In this document: one piece after another, positions 11,235-24,300 of the stretch
How the letters are laid out: each line of letters opens with the position of its first letter
Numbering within the stretch: the first letter of the stretch is position 1
Assembly (NCBI GenBank): GCA_030848705.1
Contig: CM061235.1
Coordinates: forward strand, 128,944,228 to 129,008,227
DNA from: Heracleum sosnowskyi
Taxonomy: Eukaryota > Streptophyta > Magnoliopsida > Apiales > Apiaceae
Direction: 5' to 3'
DNA: 64,000 bases
Notes under the pieces: generated by a model
Database searches by the model: none
What the model saw: only the letters and a program-made list of their open reading frames with translations
What the model was told of the DNA's origin: nothing
Position numbers and translations under genes: made by a program

Positions 11235-13556
11235 TGTAACCCGTGCGATGCACGGATGAATTTTAGTTTTTATTTTATTTTATTATCTATATTTTGATTT
11301 ATATGATTTTAAAAAGTAATCAAATATAATAATATATGTATGATGTTATTCTACGTTTTTTAGCCTATAAGTTGTGCGATACAGGGATGAATTTTAGTAT
11401 TTTTGATTTATTATTTTAGTATTTTTTATATGATTTTTTAGTATTTTTAATCTTATTTTATTAACATTTATTTGTATTTTGATCTTAAAAATTCGTAATA
11501 TGTTGTTGACGGAATAATATCTTGAACTTTTGAATGTAGCTTAGAAAAATAGATGATATAAATATTTAATAATAATATGTTGTTGACGGGATTCGAACCT
11601 TGAACCCGTGAGAGCATTTTAGATATCAAGAAAATAATATTTTTTTTAATATTACATCCAACGGTTCTCATTTATCTATATTTACATCTAACAGTTATTA
11701 TTTAGATGACCAAACTACATATGACCAAACTACCAACCAAATACATGGTGGTTACTCTAATTTAATTTATATTATTATTTTTTTTTTAATATTAGATGTA
11801 ATGGTTCTCATTCATCTATTTTAAAATCAACAATCTTTATTGATTTGGCGGTACATGGCCAAAATTTTGGATAATATTTCTCTTACGCTTATTGTATATA
11901 AGGATTTAATATGTTTTGCAAACACCTATTCTACTTCCAATATTATATGTACGTGTGTGTCGCGTGAGTTGAGGCGTATTTGGTATTCATTATTATATCG
12001 ATTAACATAATCTTATAATACGTGAGATAATTTAACCATGAGATATTTTGTACATGATTTGAACTGACTAACTTGCCCCTGTGTTTATTATTTATTAGAA
12101 AAAGTTGTTTGTAGAAATTGAACTTGAGTTTATGTATTAACTTAAACGTCTTTATATCGCTAAACTATAAAATCACAGATTTTTGGAACTTCGCTCGAAA
12201 CGTATGAGTATCATTTGATAGAAGACATTTTATTTAACTTCAAAATATATAAAAATAATTATGTAGCTAAATTGAACTTAGGTTATATTGTTGACGGGAT
12301 TCGAACCTTAAACCCGTTGGAGCATTTTAGATATCAATAAAATAATATTTTTTTAATATTACATCCAACGATTCTCATTTATCTATATTTACATCTAACG
12401 GTTATTATTTAGATGACCAAACTATCAACAGATGACCAAACTACCAACCAAATAGAGGGTGGTTTGCTTATAATAGTATAGTATAAATTTCAATAATTAA
12501 ATGTATTAAAATAAGTTTTAAAATAAATAAGTAACTATTTGCCCGTGATATTTTTGGAGTGAAAGGTTTTATTAAGAAAAAATAGAAAGAGCAACATGTT
12601 TTAGCTAAAAAAGTAATTGTCCATAATTAAAAATATTAAAATAGGTTTTAAAATAAATAAGTAAGGGTTTAATTACCCGTGATATTTTTGAAAAAGCAGG
12701 GGTTGTAGTAAGGAAAAATAGAAAGAGTAACATATGTCTTAGTTGAAAAAGATGGTTGTTTGTGATTTTATAGAAAAAGAATGGACTTTGTTATCAAAAT
12801 AGAAAATTTAATGTATTTTAACTAAAAAGTTATTTGGTTATAAATAATATTATTATTTAATAATAGTTTTCTTAAAAAATGAACAAATTTAAAAAATAAC
12901 ATGTTTTATCTGAAAAGGTAATTGCCCGTAATTAAAAGTATTAAAATATGTTTTAAAATAAGTAAGAGTTTGCTTGTGATATTTTTGGAAAATGTGGGGT
13001 TTTAGTAAGAAAAAATAGAAATATTAACATGTTCTATTTTAAAAAACATGTGCGATGCACGATGAATTTTAGTATTTTTTATTTTATTATCTATATTTTG
13101 ATTTTTATGATTTTAAAAAGTAATCAAATATAATAATATATGTATGACGTTATTCTAAGTTTTTTTTAGCCTATAAGCTGTGCGATACACGGATGAATTT
13201 TAGTATTTTTGATTTATTATTTTAGTATTTTTATATGATTTTTTAGTATTTTTTATCTTATTTTATTAACATTTATTTGTATTTTGATCTTAAAAATTCT
13301 TAATATGTTGTTGACGGAATAATATCTTGAACTTTTGAATGTAGCTTAGAAAAATAGATGATATAAATATTTAATAATAATATGTTGTTGACGGGATTCG
13401 AACCTTGAACCCGTGGGAGATATTCTTTTAATATTACATCCAACGGTTCTCATTTACCTATATTTACATCTAACGGTTATTATTTACAGAACCAAACCAA
13501 ATGACCAAACTACCAACCAAATAGAGGGTGGTTTGCTTATAATATTATAGTATAGA
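11235..13556 (-). mobile_element. Non-autonomous Helitron cluster with internally duplicated ends
   Basis: On the minus strand the 5' end starts TCTATACTATAATATTATAA at 13556 and is preceded by A. The 3' end near 11235 carries the hairpin ATCCGTGCATCGCACGGGT followed by GCTTG and T, close to the Helitron rule (hairpin, CTRR, T). About 430 bases at 11239-11720 recur at 13042-13510, and the 5' part recurs a third time at 12285-12483. So this is either two nested or tandem Helitrons, or one with internal duplication. No Rep/helicase coding is visible. It lies within the hydrolase pseudogene. Confidence 0.6.
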
Positions 13557-14126
13557 TACTCGTTCATTTGAAATTACAATAATTCAATTAGCTGAGAGGC
13601 TTCTTATGCTCTGAACATGGAGCATTGTTTTTATTTAAAACTACATTGAATTTTCACATTCTAGATATAGGATTACTACATTAACCTAGCCGATTTCCTA
13701 AGAAAATAGTTCCACTAAAGCTTTGACTTGTCTCAGAAAATTCATTGACAACATTGTTTATAAGAAAATTGACATTGATAACAATTTGAAAATATAGATA
13801 TAAGGGGCATATATCCCGGAAGATCATATCAAGCGAACACCAAACTCTTGCATCAGTGAACTCTAAATGCCAGGTATTCCTATAAGTACAAATATTTTAA
13901 ACAAGAATTCAACTACTAGTAAAGGAATATCAGCAACAAACCAATAAAATAAGGCATCCCTCATTAGAGTTTAATAGCAAGATATTAGTACCTAGTACCT
14001 GTAAGACGAGATGAGAAAAAAGCATGTGGAGCAATTATGGAGAATCTAGCCTTTTCAGCCGATACGCCTTGGTCCTGATAAGCCATGTGTCTACCATCAG
14101 GTAAAAGTACATGAGTCGAATTAGGA

Positions 14127-15370
14127 GGGTGTATAAGCCAGGTGTCTACCATCAGGGTGCATAAGCTATTTCATCATGGCCATTTCACCTATTTCTACTC
14201 CTGTCATGAATGCCATAGACAGATGTTTAGTACTGCCTACAGATGCATGCCAGTGTGGGTGTTTTTATTTATGATATTCTTTTTATATTTTCATTCAGTA
14301 TCTGAAATATTTGCACTTATAGCAAGATGCCGATAAAGTGTACATATATGGAGTAAATTTTATATCATGAATCTGGTAAATTTACTATGATCCAATTGAA
14401 TATTTCAATTTTTGCTGGTAATTGAAACACACTACTGCACCCTTCAGTAAAATCACACTTGGACACTCAGTGACTAGTCCGTAATGACTACCAACAGCAA
14501 TTCTGTAGCAAACCAGCCTATAATATAACACCATCTTCTAGTTGAGATCAATGAATCACTGAAGGCTACAGTTTAGCACAGCAGTGACGTGTAAGTCTCT
14601 TATGGCAAACAAGAGTGTGGGGAACAACTATACCCTAAATTTAATATCACAGTCAGTTAGGTATATACCAGATATACCTACGATCACAAGATTACAAAAA
14701 CAACAAATTAAACCTAATTACACAACAAACTAAAAAAAAATCACAAAAATCGCGAGGAATAAAATAATGAACTAAAGTACATGCATTAAAATAATTGAAT
14801 ACTTCATACTAATTCTTATCCAGAAAATGGTCCTTATAACAAAAATCATGAATTAAAATAAAACCCCCAATTTAAAAATTAGGGTTTCAATTTAAAAAAA
14901 AACCCTCAATTTGAAACTAAATTCATGGTTACTAATACTTACCATACATACAAAGGCAGCTTACCCACTCACCAATTCGAGCTTTTGAGCTTCGAAATTG
15001 GTTTTTAGCTTACTTCTTTAATAAATCGATTTGGTTTCAAACAAATCAATTTGGTTTCGAAATCAAATTGATGAGAAGCAATGATTTCGTTTTGTGTAGT
15101 ATTGAGAAGCAGTGATATTGGGTAGTTTACCTCTTGATTTAGAGATGAGAGTTGGGGGAGGTGAGAGTGGAGAGAGTTTTTTTAGTTGGGGGAGGTGAGA
15201 GTTGAGAGAGAAAAAGAGAGTGTTAGATTTTAGTTTTTAGTTTTGATTTTGATTTTGCCTGGAAAAGAAATTAGAAAAGAGGGGGAGACCAAGAAATGGG
15301 GGAAAAATTGGCTAAGGGGGAATATTATTTCGTAACGCGGGGGAAATAAATTGATAAGAGAGGGGGGAAT
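14127..15370. other. Non-coding stretch upstream of the hydrolase remnants
   Basis: 14078-14099 (ATAAGCCATGTGTCTACCATC) partly repeats at 14131-14154, a small tandem duplication at the pseudogene edge. 14860-15340 has A-rich then purine-rich (GAGAGA, GGGGGA) tracts, perhaps interior of the CACTA ending at 15553. No convincing exon was found. Confidence 0.4.
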
Positions 15371-15553
15371 TCGGAAAAGCACGCGTTCGGTTTTTTAAGT
15401 ATATTTAAGACATCGCTTGAACAACAAAGTGATGTCTGAATAACAGATAGACATTAGTTTTTTTTACAACCGATGTTATTGTTCTTTTTAACATCGGGTG
15501 CATCTTGAACCGATGTTAAAGTAGTGATGTCTATTAACATTTTTCTTGTAGTT
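15371..15553 (-). mobile_element. CACTA terminus (second family), at the copia D LTR
   Basis: The segment ends ACATTTTTCTTGTAGT then t where the last base of the terminus should be g, so it is one base off the perfect reverse complement of CACTACAAGAAAAAT. Repeats of AACATCGG / CCGATGTT precede it, a different subterminal motif from the other CACTAs here. Its other end was not found, so the left limit is only where the motif array starts. Confidence 0.65.
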
Positions 15554-15720
15554 ATTTGTCTTGTTCTATTTATTCAGCTCTATGTACTCATTTCTAAGAC
15601 TATACATAATTTATATATCATTTGCTCTCAATTATCTCTGCATCTTGTTTATTCATGATTATGTCTATCATGTATGATCTTTGATTCATTCTTCTGAAAG
15701 TCATCCTTATATAGTCATCA

Positions 15721-15734
15721 TGGTATCAGAGCCC
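15721..15734 (+). other. Primer-binding site of copia D (tRNA-iMet)
   Basis: TGGTATCAGAGCCC, the standard plant initiator tRNA-Met complement, starts immediately after the LTR end TCATCA. Confidence 0.9.
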
Positions 15735-15874
15735 TTTTAATTGTTTCATTGTTCTTGATTCAGTCTTAAAAATCAAATCTTTATATGTTTTTTTTTGTTT
15801 CCTCGGATCTGTTTTCTTGTTATCCCTCTTTCCAGATTTATTTAGTCTCTTCTTGATAATCTTTTCTGTGAATC

Positions 15875-16888
15875 ATGGTTAATGCACGCTTTACTTACCA
15901 AGATATGGTCAATCCTTTATTCTTACATCCATCTGATAATTCCAACTCTATTCAAGTGGATAAACTTGAAGGCAGTTCTGATTATAGGGCATGGCAGAGA
16001 GCTATGGAGATTAATCTAACTTCTAAAAGGAAGCTTGGTTTTGTCAAAGGAACGGTTGTTTGTCCTACAGACGATCCTATGCAGGCTGAGATGTGGGAAA
16101 CCAGTGACAACATGGTAATTTCTTGGCTGACTTCTAATCTCTCATCTACTATTATAAAGTATGTTATTTATATGAGCTCCTCTAGAGATATTTGGGCCAA
16201 TTTAGAGCAACGATTTTCTTTGACTAATGGCTCTCGCAAATACAAACTTAGTAAAGATTTGTATGATATCAAACAAGGCAATCTCACCGTTAATGATTAT
16301 TATATTGCTATGAGAACAATCTGGGAGGAGTTGGACTCCATGAATGGGTTACTAGCTGTCTCAAATCCTAATGAAGAAGTTACTAAATTGCTGGCTGAAA
16401 TTGATCTTCAGAGGGAAGAGTCTAAACTCTTTCAGTTTCTCAATGGATTGAATGAGATTTATTCTCCACAAAGAAGTCAGATGTTGTTACTTAATCCCCT
16501 ACCAAGTGTAAAAAATGCCTCCTCTGTTATGCAGCAAGAAGCACAAAGGGAACTTATACATGGATCTAAAACAAGCAACTCTGAGTTTTTAGCAATGTTT
16601 AGTAAAGGAACAACAAATCCCAGGGTGTTCAACTGTAATGCTTATGGAGGTAAGGGTCATACTCAAGATAAGTGTTGGTCAGTTGTTGGATATCCCAAGT
16701 GGCACAACAACTACAAAGGGAATGCAGGTCCTTCTCAAGCCAAAACATATTCAACCAAGCCTAGGTGGACACCAAATCCTAGACAACAAAACCTCAGATC
16801 TGCAAACTCAGCTCAAACAACAGAGACACATTCTGAAAACACACTGTTTACACCTGAACAATCAGCCCAACTAGCTCAGTTTATGTAG
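15875..16888 (+). pseudogene. gag: Copia D gag
   Basis: 337 codons from ATG at 15875. The N-terminus (NPLFLHPSDN...VDKLEGSSDYRAWQRAM) and the centre (W..L...F....GSRKYKL...L) are typical of plant copia gag polyproteins. The zinc knuckle reads CNAYGGKGHTQDKC: the second cysteine of C-X2-C-X4-H-X4-C is replaced by tyrosine, so RNA binding is probably impaired. The frame stops at 16886-16888 upstream of protease. Further on (16982-17020) another in-frame TGA precedes DFSASDHMT, where the catalytic DSGAS of the aspartic protease has decayed. Non-functional. Confidence 0.85.
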
Positions 16889-17170
16889 CTAAATACCCAG
16901 AGCTCTCAGGATACTACATATACCCTTGATACACCATTTTCTGGTATGATGAACAGCAACAGAGCCTTCTCAATGAACAATGACTGAATAATTGACTTTA
17001 GTGCATCAGATCACATGACACCTCATTTGGGCAACATTGAGTCTCTAACTGTTATGCTTTCTTCAACCAACATCAACCTTCCTACAGGAGCTACAGCCAA
17101 GATCACACACACTGGTACCACTACTTTCTCTAATGGTTTAATCTTAAACAATGTTCTTTGTGTTGGTCCT

Positions 17171-18204
17171 TGACTATTGCAGAAGGGGGGGGTTGAATGC
17201 AATACTGATAAATCTCAATCTACGTTTCAACAACAAAAACTAAGATTAAGGATTATCAGTTTATCGAATGCAAACACAAGTAGACACACGAGTAATTCTC
17301 ACAAAATAAATGTTTTATTTATTTTGCAATGGGTTGCTACAACCTCAAGAAAATGTTTGTTTTCTTGAGCTTCGGTTTCTTGAGTGATTACAGAGAATGG
17401 ATTGAGTGATAGATTAGGTAGTCTAAACCTATCACTATCAACACGGGTCTTGTGAAGCTGCTGTCATTTTCATGTGGCAGCTTCTTACAAATTGCCTACC
17501 CGTGATTCTTTCCTAAATTGCTATACAAACAGCTTATTAGAACATAGCAAAGCAATCTAGAAACATTGTATTTTAAGCTAACACAATTCAGTAGATGTAG
17601 ATTTGTCATACTCTGGAATTGGTGAGCTTTGTCATGAGATCTCTCAAGCTTCGGTCGTAGTCTTGCAGACCTGTTACAGTGTTGGGATACTGCAACATGC
17701 CTGTTTTTTGAACATCCAAACTGTCACAAGTTTGACTGGGTTGTTCCCCAATACAAATGTTATCCCTTCATGACAGTATCCTGATGGCTGAGCTTGCTGT
17801 CACAGGAATGCGCTTTTGGTGACAGTAAGAAATCCCCGCAGAAGGTGCTGTCAGGATTTCCAAGCTTGCTGTCAGGCTAAGGTAAAGTTGTTGTCCGAGG
17901 GCTTCCGCCAATGTTGCTGTCAGAGTGAATGTACTGTCGTGACTTGCAACATGTTGTCTTCAAGTAACCTTACTGTCAATGCTGTGACAGTAATATTTAT
18001 TCTTGCTTTTCATCTTGAGCACTTCTTGAGGCTTGAACAAATAAATGAACTTCTACCAAGATGTACTAGAATCTTATTTGCAGCAAACAAAAACGGTTAC
18101 ATAAACATACTCTGGTTGTGACAGTATGTTCATACTTAATAAAAATTAAGTACATAAAATATCTAGTTAAGTTGTCTCATAGCTATCACCCATAAATCCT
18201 AACA
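17171..18204 (-). repeat. 3' LTR of copia B, 1034 bp
   Basis: Bounded by TG...CA: the minus strand begins TGTTAGGATTTATGGG at 18204 right after the polypurine tract and ends CTGCAATAGTCA at 17171. It contains at least a dozen copies of CTGTCA / TGACAG between 17459 and 18122, including inverted pairs such as TACTGTCA ... TGACAGTA near 17970. The left neighbour is copia D sequence. Confidence 0.85.
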
Positions 18205-18222
18205 ATCTCCCCCAATTTGTTT
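18205..18222 (-). other. Polypurine tract of copia B
   Basis: On the minus strand AAATTGGGGGAGAT immediately precedes the 3' LTR, the standard plus-strand priming site. Confidence 0.85.
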
Positions 18223-18300
18223 TTATGGAAAATAACAAAAAAATTACAATTAATACATGCTGACAACTTAACTAACAAGATCAGAATTGACAAAGGATTT

Positions 18301-21300
18301 TTACTTAGCTTCAGAATTCCTTTTCTGTATTGCTTCATCCTCTCTGTTGAGAGCTTCCTTAAGAACTTCTCTGAGTCCTTCCACCAGTGCTATTTCATCA
18401 GGAGTGATAGTCTCATCTTCAATCTCATCAATGTGCTTCTGAACAGTCTTGGAGAGGCATACTCTAGCATCCTGAAAATCCATCCATAATTCTTTGCCAA
18501 ATGCATGAGTTTTGAACTTCAGTGTGCCATTAAAGTCTTTGAATCTACTTCCAGGGTGTGCATTCAGAGTTTTTCTCCTTGACTTATCCAGCTTTGAGTC
18601 TTCACCCTTTCTCATTTGAAGAATGCCCTCAATCTCAGAAGAGCATTGCTGTTCCAATGGATGAATTGATCCAATCACCATGTAGAGTAAGTCTTTTAGA
18701 GCACTGGTTTTAAGTTTATGAAAGCTTCTCACTGGAATCTCTTCCCATATGAACTTGATTCTCAGAGGATTCTCAAGCATACAAGATTGGTAATTGGGTC
18801 CTTCACTCTCTACCTTGTTGGCTTCTCTACTTTTGTTCAAGAATGCATCTTCCATATCTTCAGTGGTTTCTCTTCCTGTAGGGTTTGAAGATTCTTCATT
18901 ACTCGGTTGGGATTGCACCTCTTCTTCAGGAGGATCATCTTTATACTCAGCTATTTCTTCTTCAGAGTATTCGAGCAAATGAGCAATATCAGCATCATTA
19001 TACATTGACCATTCCCCAAATTTCTGATAGAATTCTTCATCTCTCACAACTTTGTATGCCAAAACATGGTTCATGACATTCTCAGGGACATTGTCATAAC
19101 CTTGCATTAGATTGACCATCCTTACCAAGTAGAAGTAATCAATTCTCCTTGTTTCTATTCTCCTACTATATGAAAGAGTTTCTGATACATCATATGATGT
19201 TACCTCCATGGCAAAATCCTTTTTAACTCTCACAAATCTTGATGTATCAAACCAAAGAACATATTCAATTGCTTCTTTGTTGCTATCCAACTTCACCTCG
19301 ACATTCCTGATTTGTGCAGCTTCCTTTTCCAAAAGATCCAGAGAGCTGTAAAGTTTTTATTGGATAGGCATCCTTAGTTTCCTGCCAAGTCCAGTAGCTT
19401 TCTCCTTTCCTGAGTACTTGTGTTTTCCTTTCCTTGATTTTGTAGTCTCCTCAGGTTCAGGTTCCTGTCTAGAGAACCAAGCCTTGGCTAGGGATTTTGT
19501 CCTATTTGGCTTGACAGTAGGCTTGAATCCATCCTTGACAGCATCTTTGTTGACAGTGTCCTCTATGACAGTATCTTTCTTGACAGTGTCTTCTGTGACG
19601 GCTTCTTTCATGACAGCTTCCTTGAGGACAGTGTCTTCTGTGACAGCTTCTTTGGTGACAGTATCTTGTTCAGCATTTATACTGTCTATAGCACATCTTA
19701 AAATATTTACCTCCAAAGCTTCAATCAATACAGACTCCTCTTCTTCTGTAATTCCAGCATCTTTCTTTTCTGGCACAGGAGCTTCTTCTTTATTTTCCTC
19801 CTGGGATTTAGATCCAACATTCCCAGATGTGCTTCCACTAGCATTTCCTGCTTCTCTAGTTCCTCCACTACCATCCAACTCATCATCGTCATCATAAGGA
19901 ACATCATAGGAGCAGCTTTCTCCTTGTTCAGCTTTGTTGGAGTTTGCTTTGGAGATCATCTTCTTCATAGTATAACTCAGTTCCTTGTCCCTTTCCACTA
20001 GCAAGTCATAGATTGCTTTGACAGCAAGAACTCTTTCCTTGTTGGCTTTAGAGTCGAGAATCATGTTTAGCACCTTCAAGATTGAGCTTGACTCCATTGT
20101 TGAAGTGCCTCCTAGACTCATGTATGCACATCTTCTGCTACCATTTTTAGTGGTACCTTCGTAGTAGACACAGAATAGGTTGGTGTAGACTTCTGGAAGT
20201 TTCTCTACAATTAAATTCATCATTTGCAGATGTAAAATCTCATTGAAGGCTGTATGGTTTGCTGTGATTTTGTTCTTCATTACTGTTAGTACTCTTGCTG
20301 GAAGACCCTGCAACAGCTGGATAGTAATGAACATGGATATTCCAGTGTTTAAGTACACATCAATAGCCCACCTCTTTTCTTCATTGATCTTTACACATAC
20401 ACTGATGATTTTCTTTTTAAGCAAGGTTGAACAGTTACTCAACCTTCTGCTTGGCTCCTTCATAGCTCCCTCAACTATCCTGTAGAAGTCCTCATCATGA
20501 TTCTTCAAGGTACTTTCCCTGTAGTCAACCATTAGGGCATTGGCATCTTCTTGGCTGAACTATGTTCCTTCACTCCAAGTGTTTCCTGACAGGATGTATT
20601 CTGGCATCTTGCCTTTCCCTTTTCCCACCCTGTTATGCTCCTTTTTTTCTCTCCATTGCCTTTCAAGAGCACTCTCCTTTGGAATTGGAGTTGGCTCTCT
20701 TATTGTTACAGGAGGTAGAATTGGGTTCTTGGAAGGAACATTCCCTTGCATTGCTTCCAGGGCTTCTTTGGACATTAGAACAGTCTCTCCAGCAATCTCA
20801 TATTCAAAGAGGTTTTCAGCCTTTTGCACTTGCTCCCCCTTACTTCCTGAATCTCCTTTAGTTCCCCTTTTCTTCCTTGCAGACACTGATATTCCTTTGG
20901 CTCTAGGCTCCCCTCACTCCTTGAAGCCTTCTTCCTGACAGGTTCCCCCTGAGCAACATCCAACTTGGGGACACCTTCTGTTCCTGATCTTTCCCTTCCT
21001 GATTCTGCCCTTTGTGATTCTGATCTTGCCCTTTTCTCCCCCTTAGGTAAGTTGGCAGCACCAAGACTGACAGATAGAACTTGAATGGCTTCTTGAATGG
21101 TAGAGAATCCAGAGGCCACCATGGTAGACAAGCTGTCAAGTTTGGATTCCATGGACAGACACCTGTTCTCTAGAGCTTCCATCCTGAAAGATGTAGAGGA
21201 GCCACCTGATCTTAACCTTCTTGGGGGTGAATGAAAAGATTGGGGCATGGAGGCTGTGGGGGTTCTCACACTCTCAGTGTTTTTCTGAGTGATCTCATCA

Positions 21301-24300
21301 CTCCTCACAAAAGAACTCTCAAGGCCTAGGGCCTGGATATGTGGGGCTCCCTCAAGTTCACTCTGGACATGCTCAAGTCCCTCACCTTTTGCCAGCTCAT
21401 TTGGCTGCCTCTCATTTTGATGCTCACCTCTCTTTTCTTTTATCTCTCTTTTCTTTTGCACACCCTCACGCATCCTAGATGCATGGGTATGAGCAGTACT
21501 TACATGCAATGAAATAGATGGTTTAGAATGTACCTTTAAGAACTGAGATAGTGGCATTGTCAAGATCAGGCTGTGGAGAGATGACCGGAGCTTTGCCAGG
21601 AATGTTACTGTCAGTTGAAATATTGACAGTAGGTGCCACTGCAACTTGGACAGCAAGTTTGGGTTTGACAGCAACTTCAACCGAATCCTTGACAGCAGGG
21701 TCACCTGTGACAGCAACATTCATAGTGTCTTTGACAGCAACTTGGGATGTGACAGCATCTTCCTGAAGGTAAGATACTCCTTGGAGATTGAACAATGTAC
21801 TGGTTGTTTCACTTTCTAGCAGAGTTGTACCTTGCTCTTTCTCAGTGTTTGAAGGAGTGGTGTCCATCTCACTTTGAGAAATGAGTTCTTGTGGACCACT
21901 AGATGAGGGCTCATCCATGATTGGAGATGGATGATCAAAACCTGAAGGGTTGGGACTGTCCCCCTCTCTAGGTTGTGGAGAAGAAACAAATGAATGTGTA
22001 GGGAAGGAAGAAGGTGAAAGTGGAGAAGAGAATGATGGATGCTTCTCAGATAGAACTTGAGAAGCATCAATAGGGGAAGTGAAATCCTCACTGTGTCCTG
22101 ACTCCATGTGTGCTTCTGCAAGTGGAGGCTCCTCATGAGTTGGAACATGAGTTTGTGCAGACTCTTTACAAGGTGCCTTGGGAGACATGCCAATTTCAAT
22201 AGATGTCCCTTGTTGAGAAGGAACACCTAGGGAGGAGTTTAATTCCCTATTTTCCTCTACAGTCTTTTAAGAGACTGCAGGGTGGCTGACAGTGGTTTTG
22301 GTCCTCTTAGCTCTCTTCTTCTTAGGCTCGGGAGGAACCACTATGGGTTCTATTTGACTATCTTCCTTATTTGCTGCACTAGGTGCAGGAACTCCCTCTT
22401 GACTCTCAACACTACCACCAACACCAGTCTCTAGGGGTCTTTTTCTTGTTTCTTGTAAGGCTTGTCTCTGTACTTTGGGAAGTCTAGAGAACCTAGGCTG
22501 AATGTATGGGGTAGAATGAGGGTTAACTGAATTTGGGTCTAATTCAGCTTCATTCTCAATAGTGAAGGTGTCAAAACCAGAAGGTAATGGAAAATCAAGG
22601 TCAGTCACTTGATCAACCATGTGTTTGGTGAAACATAGTGGAATATGTGCATTTAAATTCTGTGAAGTGAGAGTTGTGTGAGTGTTTCTTTTCAGTACAG
22701 GGCACACCTCCAAACTTTTGGGTTTCGGGGCATCATACGCAGCGAAAACAGTCGTAAAAACAATAAAATCTGAAACCCTAACCCTAGGATCCGTGTACAA
22801 GACATGGCTGATTATGGAGAAACGAAATCATACCTTAATTGAGCTTATAATATTCAGAAAGATGGAGGTCCTTGTTGTAACCACCACGCAACCCTTGTTC
22901 AAGATCTGCGTCGCCAAAGTAGTCCACACGAATGCTCGATCGTCCAACGATCACGGAGTTGGTACTAGCCAAATAAAAAACGCCCTCAAAACTTTCTCTC
23001 TCTGTTTCTAGCCTCTCTCATATGCAGAGCTGCTAGGGTTTTGTGTGAAAATGAATTTCTATCACTTAACCTAAAACAATACATCATAATGTATTTATTG
23101 AAAGAGAATTTTGGGCCTATACTTAATCTGATTGGGCTTCCAAAACCCAATCTGATTATTAGTAGTATTATTTATTATATTCTAATTATTATATAATTAA
23201 TCAAGTCCTACTTAATTAATCCAATAATTCAATAATAATAATAATTTAATTAAATTCGAAATTTAATTAATGCTCCGTTTAAAACGTTCTTTATGTGTAA
23301 CCCTTTAGGTTATTATTACGTTGGCAATAATTTTAATATATCATAATAAAATTATAAACAATGAGCGGCATCTAGTAATACATCATTGCTACCCAAGTAA
23401 TAATAATAATTGGTGATCCAATTAAACCTTTCGTGACTAATGTTTCCGTGTAATATAATCCCTTTAACCAAATATTATAGATTAAACTCGAGGCATGTTA
23501 TTAGTCATCCTCTTCAACGTTTAATCCAGGTTTCCTTGATCAATGAGTAGACTATTAAAACAAATCAATATTTGAGCATGGACATGCATTTTCATAGTCT
23601 CACTCAATCAAGAGGCCAATAATATCTCTCCTAATAATAGGAGGGTTAAATCCTATATCTATCATTCATATTTCTCATACGACTCATAATATACCCGATG
23701 TCCACTTTTATCATCACCCGGTCAAAGGTAACTTTTAATGAAATCAAAGTATATTAATCCTCGTATAGAAATATAATGATCTCAAGTCTAAGGATCATTA
23801 CACCATTATCACTGTGAGCTATTCTAATGACTTTATTACCATGTAGAATCTCACTGTGGGTCAATCCGGTGCCATGTAGAATATTACATGCACCTATGTT
23901 CTTGACTTTAGTATCACTATACCTATGACCAATGAGATGTGGTCATTTAGTCAACGATCATACTAATCTTTATGCATCATAATTGTCCCAATTCATAATG
24001 CTTAATTAGGGATATTTTAGGAATATAAACACTATTCATATAATCTCATTTTTAAGTCACATACTAAAAGATATAGAATACGTGTTCGATATTCCAATGA
24101 CATTTATTACTCTAACATTAATATCGCAGTAAATAAAGACATAATAATTGTTGTCGAATAATCAATAGAACATAATCTTTATTAAATAACAAAATAGTGT
24201 TTCCCAGAAGTACAATTGTATTGTCTCTAGGGCACTAACACTAACACAAACGAGGGGCATTCTCATCAAAGTCACATAAAGAATTAATGCATAACATTAG

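Larger units (their letters stand above)
4703..14126 (-). pseudogene. Alpha/beta-hydrolase family gene, degenerate and split by three transposon insertions
   Basis: Exon-like pieces of one plant alpha/beta-hydrolase lie in order on the minus strand. They are 14126-13999 (LPDGRHMAYQDQG...), 13879-about 13812 (GIPG...QEFGVRL), about 11060-10894 (AGVFMVSPMISPY), 5369-about 5140 (EPDMTKEE... and DKWLSLSLGK) and 4957-4703 (EFWKRDVEESVRQG...TGFL.PIHIWQ). Splice sites are recognisable at 13999, 13879, 4957 and 4703. Reading across the CACTA (TSD ata) joins ...ISPY to EPD in frame. Lesions: an in-frame stop after GIPGI, a stop after EERHRT, and a frameshift before DKWLSL. The strand with the catalytic nucleophile elbow is missing, apparently lost around the Helitron cluster, and the C-terminus is not seen past the gypsy LTR. 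Family assignment is from memory of the motif order. Confidence 0.65.
15554..17170 (+). mobile_element. Copia element D, LTR remnant, gag and start of protease
   Basis: The LTR remnant 15554-15720 ends ...TCATCA and is followed directly by the primer-binding site TGGTATCAGAGCCC at 15721. Gag follows at 15875, then protease until the 3' LTR of copia B interrupts it at 17171. The remainder of D was not found in the window; it was probably lost in the deletion that created the B/C junction. It is a different copia lineage from A/F and B. Confidence 0.8.

Noticed and set aside
14427..14445. CACTACTGCACCC as the left end of the CACTA finishing at 15553
   Set aside because: Sequence after CACTA does not match the inverted right terminus and lacks the AACATCGG motif array.
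18794..22226. Many plus- and minus-strand frames opposite the B envelope-like ORF
   Set aside because: Shadows of the long decayed minus-strand frame; codon patterns only make sense in the main frame.
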